This document shows positions 35,229 through 50,010 of a stretch of DNA of 64,000 nucleotides, one piece after another (the first letter of the stretch is position 1; each line of letters opens with the position of its first letter). Made by a program: the position numbers and the translations under genes. Origin of the DNA: Apostichopus japonicus. Taxonomy: Eukaryota; Echinodermata; Holothuroidea; Aspidochirotida; Stichopodidae. The stretch is taken from assembly GCF_037975245.1 (NCBI RefSeq), contig NC_092571.1, positions 23,071,564 through 23,135,563 of the forward strand, in the 5' to 3' direction. The notes under the pieces are model-generated. The model did no database searches. It had not been told where the DNA came from and saw only the letters and a list, made by a program, of their open reading frames with translations.

Positions 35229-38200
35229 AGTGTTAAAACGAAGATGTTTCGTATCGAGATGACTCGTAATTTTGATGACATTGTCTGACAATTCCATCTC
35301 AGTACAAACCTGCACTAATCAAAATCGACTTAATCTGTTACATTCTAAAAGTTGACAAAAGGCAACGGATAATGATCTCATCCACTTAATGAGACATTGA
35401 AACAGTTAATGAATATAATTTAAATGCTTTGAAGGATAAAAGGATCAACTTTACATAGCACATACCTATTCTAAATCGATACAGTAAATTTTGGTTTTCA
35501 CAGTTTCACATTCTGTCATAATTTTATGCAATACATGGAATAACCGCTCATCCTTACACCCAAATGAATTATAAAGGACAATGATCTCTCTTAATGGGCT
35601 TGAATATTAAACTTAATTATGCTCAGAGTCACACGATTGGTAAAAAAACAACATAGCATAACCTATGATATAATCACACAAAAACAAACATATATAATGT
35701 TAAGGAAATTAAGTGGATTTAATCGTAAAAAAAAATCACGCAAAAAATGTCAAGGTTGACAACAACCTAGTATGCAATATCCTGTATAAGAGTTACTTGA
35801 AAATCACGTTTTTTTAACATAAGAACAGTGAGTTCAGCTATCGATTTGCGTGTCCAACAATCTCTGACATCGCTTCTTTTCTTTGGTTCGTATTTTTCGA
35901 GAATTGAAGCAACCTTTAAACATCTTGTCATGCACATGTTAATCTCATCTTGTAGACAGTAATTAGACTGTCCTTCCATTTATTTACCCGTGACAAAAAA
36001 TCCACGTTTCCGTCAGTTTCTGAACACAACGTCGAATACCTAATCAACTAGTAAACCTATACAAGGCTATACAAAATGATCCAATGAACGTCTCAAACGC
36101 AGAACCGGAAACACAGATCTAGATCTAGATTCCCCCCCCCCCCCCCCCGTTTCGACCATGCCAGCAATATCCAAAGCGTAGCTCTTGTTTTCGTCGGAAT
36201 TGATTATTTACCCTTTTGGCTTCTCATAGTCATGTAGGATCTTCATTGCTCAATTGGTGTATTGTATATACATACCCATATGGGTTAGTTACTCCAGGGA
36301 GGCCCGAATATTGATGATCGTTCGCAATTCTTTCAACGGGGCTCGGTTTGTTAAGTTCTCTATAAAGCCAGAGTACACTTTCCTGTTTATTAACTGTCGG
36401 ATTGCGTATACAGATAGACATAAGACGTATGGTGAAATCATGCGTATTTCTTTTGTAATAAGTACATTGAAACGCGAAGAACTCGAAGTGTAGAATATAC
36501 CTTCGGAGGTTGTAAGAGGTTGTGTGGAAAGTGAGTTGATCGTCATGTTGCAGTATGTTGTTTAATGTTGATTTGTCATACATACAATGAACGTGTACAA
36601 GTTACACTCTCCGTCAACATATCTTCGTTTCTACCTTGCTCAAAGTTTATCAAGTTTTACGTTTGCATCTAAAGTGTAGATTTCTAAAACAAATACTAAA
36701 ACGTGTCAATGTTTTTTTTTTTCCTGATTAAAATCTCAGAATTTGAAAGGTCGTTAGTAATTAAGGTAACAGTGACCTCGCGTGGAAAAGACTTGGCCAG
36801 TGCAGCGTAATGGACAATTGTAAGGCGCTGACAATGGTTTTTACTTTTGGTAATTTTTAAGATTTACATTGTATGCGACAATCTGCTCGTTGCGGTCAAC
36901 TATAGTCACATGATATATGTTTTCTTTCTTTTTGTTGAAATATTACGGTTAGCGAAAACTAGAGTTTTATACTCATGGGGCAGAAAATGGGGAAGAAGTG
37001 TGCGGAGAAGTTAAAAAAAAAACTGAGGCAAGTTGAATAAAAAGTCGAAATGGTCTAATTCCCTATACAATTTTAATTTCACAAACTGTTTTCAATTCAT
37101 TCTGAGTGATGACATTTGAAGTCAATAGCATACGACAGGTTGAGCACGTAACTTGTCATTGGAAATTGAATTGTATGACAAAGTGACAGATAACATTGCC
37201 AACGGGAATTAATAATCAAATTCATTTTTTTTTTCTTACACAAATTGCGCTCACGGTATGACATTTTCATAAAGAATTTTTCTTTCTGAAAATAAAATAT
37301 AAAATTACGAAGTTGTATATAATTTAGCATGAAACAGCTACAAACATAATCTACATGTGAATTCTTGTTTATTTAAAATTCACCACAGTGCCTCTATATT
37401 ACAGACTGGTTGCCATAGAGACAAGAAAGTTCAATACCTGCAATATCGAACGTGGGCTAAAGGTATCGTGGTATTTTTGACTTTTTCAGACAGCACAGCT
37501 ATAAGCCATTACAACTGAACGGATAGTATAAGATGCACGAACCGACGTGAGCATTGGTAAAATAGTAACAGTGTATGTACGACATGAAACGGACCTTACG
37601 TTATTGACAAAGAAAATTAATTTTCAACCTTATAGTAATAGAACTACACTGTTGTTTTGTAAGATCTCCATAATAATAATCATAATAAAATGTTTATGAA
37701 CTATTGATAATTGCCAAAGATTTCTTATTTTTTCATAATTTGATTAAAATACAGCTTTATATACCACTCAAAGTTTGTTTGAATGTTACAGGTTTTCTTC
37801 AAATCAATTCTCAGTACCATGCGACATGATCGTCTGAAATTATTTTGCCTTTTTATTTCGATTAGGCCTAAATATGTGAACTTCTCGCAAAAATCAATCT
37901 TTCTCAACCCTCTGGAATATTATCGCAAATATACAGCCATGTGTTGCTATCTAGAATACCATTCGCTATACTAAGTAACATATAAGCATCAGTATATGCA
38001 TGCCGCCATAGATTCTGTTATTTTCGACTGATTTCTAATATACAACAGTTTTGTCGGTGCTCAGATTATATTCTCCTAAAAGCAAATGAGCGTTTCGCTT
38101 GTTAAATGCTAACAAACATCTTAGCAAAGTCTTGCTGAAATTCTACCCGAGGCAACTTATCTGTTCATTAACTTCAATATGTTGTATACAAGAATTACAT

Positions 38201-40548
38201 TCCGCTATAAGAAATGACAAATCTGATGGAGTTGTGAAGTTATATGACTATACGACGACGACGACGAAGATCAAATTCCTCGTTGTAAATGCGTTACTAT
38301 AGAAACCGCAGAATTATATTCGTTTTCCTGATCCCCGTCCGTAGCTTATCAATGTTACTTCCTCTGTAATACTAAGATGTGCAGCTGCCAGATTTTTACA
38401 CCGAGACGATCAAAGTAATAACAAAGTAAACAAAATGAGAAAAAAATAAACAAGAAGAAAATACCGGATTTGAAAAGAAATGACCTTGGAATTACGGAGA
38501 TCGAGTTTCCATGGGCAACCATATTATGACCATAAAGATAAATATTTTCAAAATCTGAGTGTTCTTTATGCGATATTTGTTAACCAAAAATATTTTAAAA
38601 ATATAATAGAAAAATGTATTTTAAATTTAAATGGGAACTTGGAGCGACCGGATTTAACCTTTAACATGGTAAAAATAAAGATTGGATTAAAAGATGGTAA
38701 AGTGGGGATACCCTATACGATATACACATGAGTGAGATAATCACCCATCTGAACCACCCAACTCAACCCACACTAAATCCACATGATCTCACCACACCAG
38801 TAGCCCAAACTATACCCGCCACCATAATCAAGAAGATGGAATTATCGTGAAACACCGTTTCTTGAACTTTGACCTTCATCAACTACAACCGACATATTTA
38901 GTAGCCTGCACCAACATATTTATTGTACGACGTGGTCATATACATTTTCCTGCTATATTTATAGTCAGCTGTTCATGTTTACAGAAAGTCTTCAAAAGTT
39001 TGTAACATCTTGCATATAATACAAACTTACAATATTCGCCATAAAGAGGCAACTTTTTCATGGATTCAGATATCTATTTGAAACCGCAATTTATTTTAAC
39101 AAAATGGAAATAGGTAAAAAAACAAAAATCCGAAACAATGTAAACGGCCTCAAGAAAACGAGATACACGTGTAATATGTTAAGACGAGATTCTGACAAGG
39201 AACTTCATGTATAAAAGTGCTTTAAAACCCCAAAGTATGGCTATACATCACAGAGTTGTATAAAAAAAATTCATTGACTTGAAGGTTACATCGAGTCATT
39301 TGCCAATAATCTTGACTGGATCCGTGTCATTGACTTCTATCAATTTTTTTTTTTTTAAAACAGCACAATTTCACAAAATTATTTTATAGTCATTTCGCTT
39401 TTGGAATTTCGTGACTTGAGTTATAATTTGTTAAAACATTTCTTTAAAATGTAAATTTCATGAAAATAAATAAAATCAAACTGTAAAGGGTGTATTAAAT
39501 ATATATATCAGTTGCCTGTCTGATACGCTCCAATGAACTTGAGAACAAGTCCTTCAAGTTATCCAACAGGACAAAGTACCTGATGCTGTCAAGATCTACA
39601 AAGACAAGAGCTGCCGTATAAATTATTTGACTTAAATAAACAACGACTTTTCAACGGCTTTTGAGTTTCCGATGTTTGTTTAACGGGAAACTATATATAA
39701 CATAACGACATATTTCGACTAAGAACGTTTCTAAGAATATTTAACCATTTTTTTCGCTGAATGTTAAAGTCGCTCCAACTGTCTTCGGTTTGCTTGAATC
39801 TATTTGATACCTAATTCAATTGACAGGTATGATGTTACTCAGGTTGATATAACGTCATCACTTGTTAGAGATGTGAACGCCGAATGACAGGTGAGGTGAA
39901 ACCGTGTAATGTAACAATGGGAAGCCATGCATTAATGATTCATCTACTTCCCGATGGTTCTGTCTCTGAAGCTGGGGAGGGTACTGTACAATACAATCGA
40001 AGAAAGTTAATATCAGACACTATTAATAATTACCAACATATACTGATTTATTTATTGCCAGAATTTTTTTTTATGGTATATGCGTGGTAGGACTATATAG
40101 AGACAGTGAAATGTGTTGACAAGAAAACATTCTATATAGATAAACTTCGTTTCGTACACATAACTCACTTTCCAAAAGGAAGTCATGAGAGTTAATTATA
40201 CACAGAAGAAGCTTCCTAAGTTTTTCAAAAATAGCTTCAAAAAACGATGAAGGGAAAACAGAGTTAAGAGCTCCCTTCTGTAAGCCTAGACGGCCTGTAG
40301 TTTAGTCCGGAATGCCGGTTTGGATGTTACCAATAATTTCAGGAAGGGCACCAGAACTTTACGGTAGCATATAATACTCGCGTCTTACAACTTGTGAAGT
40401 TCGAGTGCAGACAGATGGTGGTGTCACGTATCGGACCCAATCATCTGCAATACGGGGTGTTACGGAGGGAGGGATGGGGGGGGGGCTGTGTGGGAGGGGG
40501 TACGTGCCTGGAAGTATCCACTGTTTTCCAGAATAGGATAGCTGTGGT
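35229..40548. other. long gene-free AT-rich region
   Basis: No gene supported on either strand. Small landmarks are a 21-base C run at 36132-36149, a short inverted open-frame pair at 36250-36580 without recognisable motifs, and a (GAC)n patch at 38254-38268. Confidence 0.4.

Positions 40549-40615
<67 letters not shown>
40549..40615. repeat. (TA)n(TG)n compound microsatellite
   Basis: A TA run interrupted by AAA at 40560-40563, followed by about ten TG units ending at 40614. Confidence 0.95.
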
Positions 40616-43541
40616 CACAATTTCCGTCTCTCTAAATTCCATATACGGCAAGGTTAAAACTACTACAATTTTCTTGATCGCAATTATATTTTAGGAAGCA
40701 GTTTGCATTTTTTCACGTCACGTTATTTTAATGAACCCGTTATAATTGTCTCAATGTCATAGAGATTGATTCCATATACTTCCATAGGCCCCGTTAACTA
40801 AAAACAGAAAAAAAAAACACCAACTTAATTGCCGTTTGTTCCGTGTCAAACTATACCTCGCGTCTTGAATAATCTAAACCTCTGAAAAAAGTTAAGCTGA
40901 CAAAATCTTACTGTCAAGATTAAGCAAACCCTGAAAGACAGGTCTATATCTATTAAGGGGCAGGCATGGATGTCAAATCACCCTAGGGCAATACTGCATA
41001 TTACTTCATATCTTAGAAATGGTAGGCCCTATTCCCTACGTAATCCGCTTACCATCAATTTCTCAATGTGTCATTGCTATTAGTTCTTTTAAAGAAAAAA
41101 AATCAAATGCGTCTTCAGTCCCGGGTGCACATATGGGAAGTTATGAATAAATTTATCTTCAGTAAGACCTTCAACTATAGAATAAATGTTTTTCTTTAAA
41201 TTTGATGTCCTCTGGCATCTAAAGAGGTAAAGAACTGCGTTTCTAAAAACGACATGGTTATGAATTATTCACGATGAATTGTTAAACAGATTCATGTAGA
41301 TAACAAAGTTGTTGTTTTTGCTCGAAAAAGTAAGCTTCACATTAACTGAATGTTCCCTCCTCTCACGATAACAACTACGACTAACGCCTTACATAGGCTA
41401 CAATTAATGAATAACACTGAGTGGTACTGATATGGTACCATATATAAAGTCAGTGACGTGCACATGATATCAAAAGTGCGCCCTCTTTTCTTTCGCGAGC
41501 TAATAGTTATATCCTAACCAACACTTAAAAGGTTCTTTGTCCTGCTTTTAATCTCGTTAAGTTTAAGATACACACATATGTAATATTTGGGACCAAAGCA
41601 CTCCCTAACACGTAATGCAATTTGTATGTTAATATATGTTAATTCAGTTTGCTTACGTCATTATTTACAGCACAATGTTGACCTTTTGTTTCATATAAAA
41701 GTACAATGTTTGATAACAAAATAGTATTTACCTGCAGTAAGTCAAACTTGACTGTACTGTCTACTGTCCACAATATGAATTTTTAACGTGTCGTTCTGCT
41801 CTCATGAATATTTGACAAAGATTCATGTTTGCGTGAATACCTATTAAGAAAACATCCTGAAAGTTCCGAATCTATAACACACATTCAATGAAACTTACAC
41901 GTTAAATGTGGTCTCATTTATTTCTATTTGTTTCCAACTCAAAGATCCATCATTTTAAATCCACATACGTGACAATTAATATTGACTGTTTAAATATTGT
42001 CATTGTAACTTGTATACGTACATTTATATGAGCGGTATTTCCACACTTTGCAATAACGTATGTTGAACGTAATGCTAGCAACGAGTATTTATATTCGAAG
42101 TCTAATAAGTCCTAATAACTATAAACATATTAATTCACAACTCACTATACTACCAATGTATCACACACAGGCCTGTCAATCTACATACACAGAGCACTTT
42201 CAATGAATAATTTCAGTTTGTCGACCACGTTGTCCGATATGCTGTCAAAATAACATGTTTTCACAACAACAACATGCTTATTTTCCACGTATGTCGCCTC
42301 TTTTATAAACCTGTTATAAAAATTTGCAATAAGTCAAACCGTGCTTAGCGCCAACACTATGTGGATATTGCATATTAAACAATTATATTAATTCACAAGC
42401 CACGTCTAAAAGCCATGTCACAAGCATTCCTTTCCACTTGCATGTCTAATACACTCTTGATGAACTTTTCAATGACTAATTTCAGCAAATCGACAAAATT
42501 ACATGTTTTCACAATAAAATGTTTTCTTTTCTTTCCTTTTTCGAATCTGTTATCTCGTTTGCATGAGGTCTTATGAATTTTTTAAGTTATCATAAACTGA
42601 GCACTGCGCCCACACAACGTGGTTATTACAACTCATTCTCATCGTAAAATCACGTTTTAAGAGAGTACATGCTTTTAATTACTGGGTATAATCTCATAAT
42701 TTTAAATAAATTATTTCATCCATGGACGTCAGAAATGTGTCGTACCGAAAATACGAATTTTTATTCTGATCTACCTAATAGATAAATAGGCTTATGTACA
42801 CTAAATATGATAGCTTTATTGATATAGCAAAATAAGTTTTTAATTATTTCATAAATATATATGTATGTGTAGACACATTTGTAGTTACAGTCAGGGCGGA
42901 TTCAGGATTTTATAAAGGTTTTGTGACCCTACGGTAGTTAAAGCGGACTGTTATGTAAGGGGAGGGGGGGGGGCGATAACTATACTTTAAATTTATATGT
43001 GAGGTCTGAAGTAAGGAGTAGGAATGGCGAACACCCCAACAACCTGCTCGGACCGGCGCCTGGAAGGTGTCTGTAAAATGGACAGAAGATAGGTATGGAC
43101 CGCAAAATATAATGTTGATCAACTAGGTGCTGGTTGTGCTGTAAACGGTATGAAATGACAACTCATTTTTAAAGCGCATTGGGAGATATTAATTATAAGA
43201 TGTGTCCAATTTTCAATTCACTAAATCTTGTCACGTTCGCACAAACAGACAGTTACGTCCGTAATATGCGATTATATGTGATTCTAATACATTATTTACG
43301 TCTATATATGCAACCCTCATAGCTATATTTCACCAGACGATTTAAAGAAAATGCAAAAACAAATCAGTCTAGCATGTTCCATTAAATATAATGCAATTTT
43401 GTTGCTCCGTATACACCTTATGTAGCAATACGTCCTTTGCTGACTTAACAAGGAAGAGGGTGTATGCATGCTACACGCGAAAGAAAGGAATTTAAACATT
43501 AACTCAAGTTGATTGAATTTGTGGAATGTACAGAAGGAACC
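40616..43541. other. gene-free AT-rich region
   Basis: No gene seen. 42890-42975 begins GTCAGGGCGGATTCAGGATT and has an 11-base G run, resembling the edge of a decayed hAT-like element. The right end could hold the 3' UTR of the minus-strand exon at 43542-43606. Confidence 0.4.
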
Positions 43542-43606
43542 CTAAATGGTAATGTCCATTGCTGCAGCTTCCCGCAGGGCCTCCTCATAGAACTGTTCTA
43601 TGTGTA
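43542..43606 (-). CDS. candidate C-terminal coding exon of an unidentified gene
   Basis: On the minus strand, after the possible acceptor CTTACACATAG, the sequence reads EQFYEEALREAAAMDITI and a TAG stop (43542-43544). The frame stays open a little further upstream (SAYFDKLETYLHI), so the acceptor could instead be TTGGAG near 43613. The stretch is clearly richer in G and C than its surroundings and uses typical animal codons. The peptide has the look of a conserved amphipathic C terminus, but I cannot name the family. No partner exon is evident between 43.6 and 49 kb, so the gene is unproven; it could also be a retro-fragment. Confidence 0.35.
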
Positions 43607-43619
43607 AGTATGTCTCCAA

Positions 43620-44040
43620 TTTATCAAAATAAGCCGAAAATTTGCGTCAAAATCCATAGCAATTACGAGAATATATTGGATTTTGCCTGAAAAAAGAAGG
43701 TCACGGAGGTAAAACCGTGTCTCGTGATTATTTGTTCTTGTAAAACAGCGTGTTCTACGTACGTGAAATGGTAACTCCCGTAGTTTGGAAAGAAACAACT
43801 AGTTAAGCTATTACTGATACAAAATAAAATTTAAAATCCATAATTAATACAGCGTTTACCAACATTTGTCCACCGAAGTGTGACAAAGCTATACTTAGAT
43901 ACATGCTTAAATAAATATAAAAAAAATCGAGGAAATATTTGATTTAATACAAAAATAACGTTTTATTCCACAGGCAAACTTTGTCTCAAATAAAACGGCT
44001 ATAGTTCCTTGCAACTATAAATATGTTTCTAGACGATTAT
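43620..44040. other. gene-free stretch
   Basis: No feature recognised between the candidate exon and the 170-bp triplication. Confidence 0.4.
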
Positions 44041-44551
44041 AACAAAGTATAAGTAGTTATAATTATAAAGCAATTCTTATCTCTCATCATTTATCCACTC
44101 TGTAAGCTTATTGACTTACAAGTCCAATATCATCTCATTTTAAGACGCTTTTTTTTTACTTGGAAAGTTTGCTTTAATACCCGAAATGCCTCTGACACGA
44201 ATCAAAGATAAACAAAGTATAAGTATTTATTATTATAAAGCAATTCTTATCTCTCATCATTTATCCATTCTGTAAGCTTATTGACTTACAAGTCCAATAT
44301 CATCTCATTTTAAGACGCTTTTTTTTTACTTGGAAAGTTTGCTTTAATACCCGAAATGCCTCTGACACGAATCAAAGATAAACAAAGTATAAGTATTTAT
44401 TATTATAAAGCAATTCTTATCTCTCATCATTTATCCATTCTGTAAGCTTATTGACTTACAAGTCCAATATCATCTCATTTTAAGACGCTTTGTTTTTTAC
44501 TTGGAAAGTTTGCTTTAATACCCGAAATGCTTCTGACAATAATCAAAGAAA
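44041..44551. repeat. 170-bp tandem triplication
   Basis: Three near-identical units start with AACAAAGTATAAGTA at 44041, 44211 and 44381, and each ends near CTGACACGAATCAAAGATA. Few differences separate the units, mainly at the outer edges, which indicates a recent event. Confidence 0.95.
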
Positions 44552-46175
44552 TGCTTGCCGATGTCTTTTCATTTTCACTGCCAGATACAGTTGTACACGT
44601 GTACGAAAGGAGGATGGAGAAACAAGAACGAATAAAATACTGTTGCTGCATACTGTTACATTAATTATCACTGAAATATACTCTTGTCATATATTGGTGT
44701 TCTTAATTACGTTTTAAGTATAGAATTGGACAACTATTTCCAAATACTGGCTGAGCTGTGAAGTTTAAAACAATGAGGATATTAGAACATTGTAATCAAA
44801 AAAGGTGTGACGTCATCGTTATGATATAATGTTTCATCATGCTCTCAGATATTAAAGAAAGCATACAAGCCGTTTCTCATTTTTAAAATGAATTGCACTG
44901 GTTACATTTTATGTTTCTCAATTCATGGTCAAATTACTGATTATTTTTCGAGTAATTTTTTTCAATGCAATGTCTTCATTTCCAAAAATTATTTGGTCAA
45001 ATTCCCTTTCATAAAATAATATGTTTTTCTGAATTTTGATGTGTGTCATTAAACAATGCTTCACACCAATATTGTGCGAACTATAAGTGAAATGAATTAT
45101 TTTCTGGATGACATGTGTAAACTATTTTCAATTACAAAGATTAAACAGATGTTATACACGGGTGATTAATTCCAACGATGAAAAAAGTCATTCCTAGCAA
45201 ACTGAAATTGTTTTGGTCGCCAATGCTTGTGTTAAACTTTCAATTTTTAGTTTCTACTTTTGTTAACAAGATATTTAAGATTGTCAACATATGGCGACAT
45301 TGAGGCGCACAGAAATTAGATCCTTCTGGAAAACTGTAACACAAAACCAATGATCAATGCGAGTAATCATCACAGACATTGACGTAAACTATAATAATTT
45401 CACCGTTTCTAAACTTAAAACTATGTCAAATGTTCAATTACAATGCTCCAAAACGGGTTATAGTAAAGGTCAAAATAGTACTTAAAATAGGCAGCATGCG
45501 AAATTGTAAAAGACACGACTTACCTCTCAAGGCGAAAGACGATTCCACCTAGATAATATCCAAAGTCTCTCTAATAATGACCAAAATGTAATCAAACGAT
45601 GGTAGAATTCCCAGGGAGTAATCCTCAGAGTTATAAGGTAGAAAGTTGTTATTAAAGATACCTAAATATTATCATCTTTATAATAACGAAAGACATAGAA
45701 ATCAATCACTGAGAAATCCATTTGAAAATGAGAGGACAGGAATCTCTCAAAAATCAATACAGCGATTCTCAAAATAAAGAGAAAAGTACAACCGTGAGTG
45801 TCTAGCATCTGACCTATCAAAACTATCATAGAATCTCCAGGGTGAAGCATACAGTAACAATGGTTCAGTTTCTTTTACAACTTCGAGTTATATGGATTCA
45901 TCTAGAGTAGATCGTATTTTAAAAAAGAGGGCGGTATTTTGAAATACAAAATTGATACTTCATTCAAACCAAATCTAGAATTGCAGCCGATTTGGCGGAT
46001 ATGCGTTTGTCGGTGGTAAATATTAATAATAATGATAATAACATAATTTTGAGGTTTAATAAAGCGCTGAAGGCGCATCACGATATTATCCTAGCCAATG
46101 CCCAACTTCCGATTATCTCACAGGTCCCCATAAATACATCTGGAAGAAGAGAGGCAATGGAGATAAAAACATAAT
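44552..46175. other. gene-free region
   Basis: No gene recognised. 46018-46075 (AATAATAATGATAATAACAT, then TTTAATAAAGCGCTGAAGGC) looks like the body of an interspersed repeat joined to the tRNA-like sequence that follows on the opposite strand. Confidence 0.4.
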
Positions 46176-46244
46176 GTTCTGGGCAGGACTCGAACCTGCA
46201 AACCTTAGATCACAGGTCCACTGCCTTAACCACTTGACCACAAC
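46176..46244 (-). pseudogene. tRNA-like sequence (SINE head or tRNA pseudogene)
   Basis: Minus strand: GTTGTGG and CCAGAAC pair at six of seven acceptor positions. The A-box region is TCAAGTGGTTAAGGCAGT, and the B box GGTTCGAGTCC is perfect. The anticodon region (GGACCTGTGATCTAAGG) does not form a proper 5-bp stem with a 7-base loop, so it is not a functional tRNA. Overall it resembles a tRNA-Ser-type ancestor. The sequence behind it on the minus strand looks repeat-like, favouring a SINE. Confidence 0.6.
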
Positions 46245-46517
46245 GCTTTCATGGTAAAAGTGAGTTTGAATGTTAATTGTTTTATAAATACCATATCTGT
46301 TAATTTATATAATGAAAAGGAATTCATATAGAGACCACATTCGAACTTTAATACGGTTATTCTAAAGAGGGGGAACGTGGTGGGGTGGGGGATAAATAAC
46401 CATAATAAGCATAAATAAGCAATCATTATCACTATGATTCATAATTTGTTCTTTGTACATAGTGATCTGACTCTTCCTCTGTATGTATGTTTGCGTGTAT
46501 GTGTGTATGTATTTATG

Positions 46518-47078
<561 letters not shown>

Positions 47079-49399
47079 AAATGCACAAGTCATTTGGTTT
47101 ATGAAATTTCAAAAATACTACTTTGTTTGGTATTCAAACATACTTTCTGTCACTTAACTTAATGTTATTCACATTGTAGGGTATTAAAGTAATAGTCAGC
47201 ATGAGTTGCCTTGTATTTAGTGTAAATATATAACAATATGCAAGTGTTTATATAGAGTAGAAAATGATATCATCACATGAATTATTCATGAGTGGTAGCA
47301 TTAGTATATAATTGTGTGTTGGATTTGTATCATAATTGGTAGATCAAGGGTACTGAATGATCCATATTGATTCTATAGCACAGGTTCCATGAATAGGGGT
47401 AATGAGCATGGATTAATGTAAAAAAAAAACATTAAAATATCATTACTGTATATTTGCAGCCTTAAGTATGATTTAGCTTATATTGGTTCTAAAGGTTCAC
47501 ATTGCTAGTATGCAAATATTGATATTTGTATTATAGTATTTCAGCTAGAACAGTGGTATTTATGATACTGGTGGACATGCCCCTATTTTTCGTGTGATTG
47601 AGTGGGTCACGTGATGCTCCAGAATGAATATTTGCTTTGCTGTGTGGTGTAGGGTTATTTTGGATTTGAATTTCGAATCATAGGATGCATGTATCTTGCT
47701 CAGTTACGCATGTGACCATACCGCTACGTTGAAGTATCATAGCATTTTTACACACAAAATTAAAGCCTAGCCCTTGAACTGTGCACTGAGGTGTGTGAAC
47801 GAAGAAGACACATTAACAATGGAAACAACTGCATAAAATATTTGGCTATAGAAAATTTTCTGTCATAAGATTAGTAACAATACGATTAACTGATCTCTAA
47901 CTTTTACTGTAATCTTAGTTCGATTGACGTTCATTATAACAAAAGGTTGAAGGTTATAGCATACATGTGATTCCTGGAAATAAATTTCGAATTTCAAATA
48001 GAATTAGGTTACAGTGGTTTGTTGTTTAAGTTTGCCCCACTCATACACAGCTTAATTATTGTGCGGTGTTGACCTATCTGGTTGTAAATATGCAAGTTGT
48101 CCGACCTGCGTATTGAATTTGTGGATTTGATAAAAATAAAAAACTCTTTTTTTTTTCAGTCGTAATAACAAAACTTTGAAGACAGAAACTTGAAACTTGC
48201 TGCATTTAAACTGATTTTTTGGTTATTTTAAAGTTACAGCTTTGCAGGAAAAAAAATTATGTTGAATAATTATTATGATGCGATGTTGAAATCACGTTTG
48301 TTTTACGCCAATTCTTTTCTGTGACGTCATAGCTTAAAAATGTTGGAATTGCGACACCAATCAGGACTGTGACTCTTACAATCGCAAGTTCTCGAACTCA
48401 AATAATTTGGAGTCACCTAAGCCTATAGATCCAACACTAACAGTGTGCTGCAGTTTGTCAGGATATACTGGAAAATTGGGATGGTTTAGTGATCGATAAA
48501 TGGCTTTAGTTGTTAAGTAAGTCGAAAGATCACATCTTTATTGTCGATAATTTTACATGAACGCAATCTGTGAATCCGTGTACTACAAAATAATACCTAA
48601 TATTTGTTTGTTCCTTGTTTTCAGCAAAGGAACCAATGCATTCACCACTGCGTGTGCGTGTGAAAGGGGGAGGGGGTGGACGGGGAGTGTGCGTCTATGT
48701 GACGATGTATGTTGTATACACTATAACTCGACAAGGACATAATGGATCATTGTTATGCTTGGGTGGGTGAGTTACTTTACTTACACATATATAGCGAGTA
48801 CCGCAGCGGATGGACAAGTAATTAGCAAGTAACTGTACTATGCTTCTGCAGAGTAGATTACACTCATTATTAACGAGTATTGTTACTCACACTGATAAGC
48901 ATTATATATTGAATGGGAATACTCATGTGTTGTAAGTCTACTTAATTATTTATTGTTCAGTGTAGTTCTATGGACCTATATCTATTCGTCACGGTCACTG
49001 CCCGGTCAATCTTGTGATACAGTATTTACTTCAATCGACCTTTATTTATTCGTAACGGTGACTGCTGAATTAATGTTTCATTGTCTAAGGTAAGTATTCT
49101 GGTTGGTATTGTATGGCTGATCAGTGACGAATACTATAATTCCTGCCATTTTGTAGGTGAAGGCTACACGTGTTATCGACACCAATATCGTCCCACATGA
49201 TATGTGGGAGTAGCCAGTGAGAGCTGACCGGACTGAGAAAGGAAATATATCTCGGTGGATGATCTGTTTTCGTTTGGATAATCTTAGGAATTCTTAAATT
49301 ATCTTTCTTCTGGCATATTCCAGTGAAGCCATTCGAAGCATCATACGCATGCATGTGTGGTGTGAGTTTTATCTCCATGGACACACAGTAAAATCTTTT
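47079..49399. other. gene-free region upstream of the Tie-like gene
   Basis: No gene recognised. It may contain the promoter and a non-coding first exon of the downstream gene, but I cannot place a TATA box or donor with confidence. Confidence 0.4.
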
Positions 49400-49535
49400 G
49401 TAAGTACACCAACTCAATCTATTTCTGATCGAGAGAAGTGATTTTGGACTGAAATTCTGAGGAATTGTAAGTACACCAACTAAATCTGTTTCTGAACGAG
49501 AGAAGTGATTTTGGACATTCTGAGGAAACTCCAAA
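49400..49535. repeat. two-copy ~67-bp tandem duplication
   Basis: GTAAGTACACCAACTCAATC at 49400 and GTAAGTACACCAACTAAATC at 49467 start two near-identical units (with CGAGAGAAGTGATTTTGGAC in both). A minus-strand open frame of 137 codons across it repeats the same peptide and is not considered a gene. Confidence 0.85.
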
Positions 49536-49850
49536 GCACTACATATACGCAGTGCATGATTTGCAAAAATTGTCAGCCTCTTTGTTTTGCTTATATGCAG
49601 AGATAGACATGATATAATTCAATATCAATTGTATTTTCTTTCCTGGGGGAGGCCTCTAGATAATCCAACATGAGAGTCGATCTCAACTTTGAACCTCTCA
49701 AGGCCCCTTCCATAAAGGTTCTTGCACTTCTTAAATCCATCTGGGTAAAATTTAGAATCTACCCCGTTTTTCTTCTTTTATGCAATTACAATAACATTTA
49801 TAATGTAATTCTGATGATAAACGCCTATATCAAACTATTTTATCTTTACT

Positions 49851-49860
49851 TTTAGCAAAG
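49851..49860 (+). promoter_or_regulatory. possible splice acceptor just 5' of the start codon
   Basis: The tract CTATTTTATCTTTACTTTTAG ends at 49855, followed by CAAAG and the ATG at 49861. This looks like an intron end, so a non-coding first exon probably lies further upstream. I cannot identify it. Confidence 0.5.
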
Positions 49861-50010
49861 ATGTTGAAAATGGTTTCGTCAGACTTTTTCTTGTTTTGGC
49901 TATTACTCCTGACTACACAAATTGTTCAAATTGATGCCAGCCATTTTCGCGGAGGTCTGATATCATGGCGGCCACTGAATCCTCAACCTGGTGAAGGGGA
50001 AACCGTGACG
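49861..50010 (+). CDS. exon 1: signal peptide and SHFRGG start
   Basis: 150 bp, residues 1-50, ending at donor GTAAGG in phase 0. A Met-Leu-Lys start, a hydrophobic core [15 protein letters not shown] and a likely cleavage after DA give a mature N terminus [12 protein letters not shown], the family hallmark. Confidence 0.9.

Noticed and set aside
49121-49534. 137-codon minus-strand frame
   Set aside because: Its N-terminal half is a two-copy tandem duplication and no domain or splice signal supports it.
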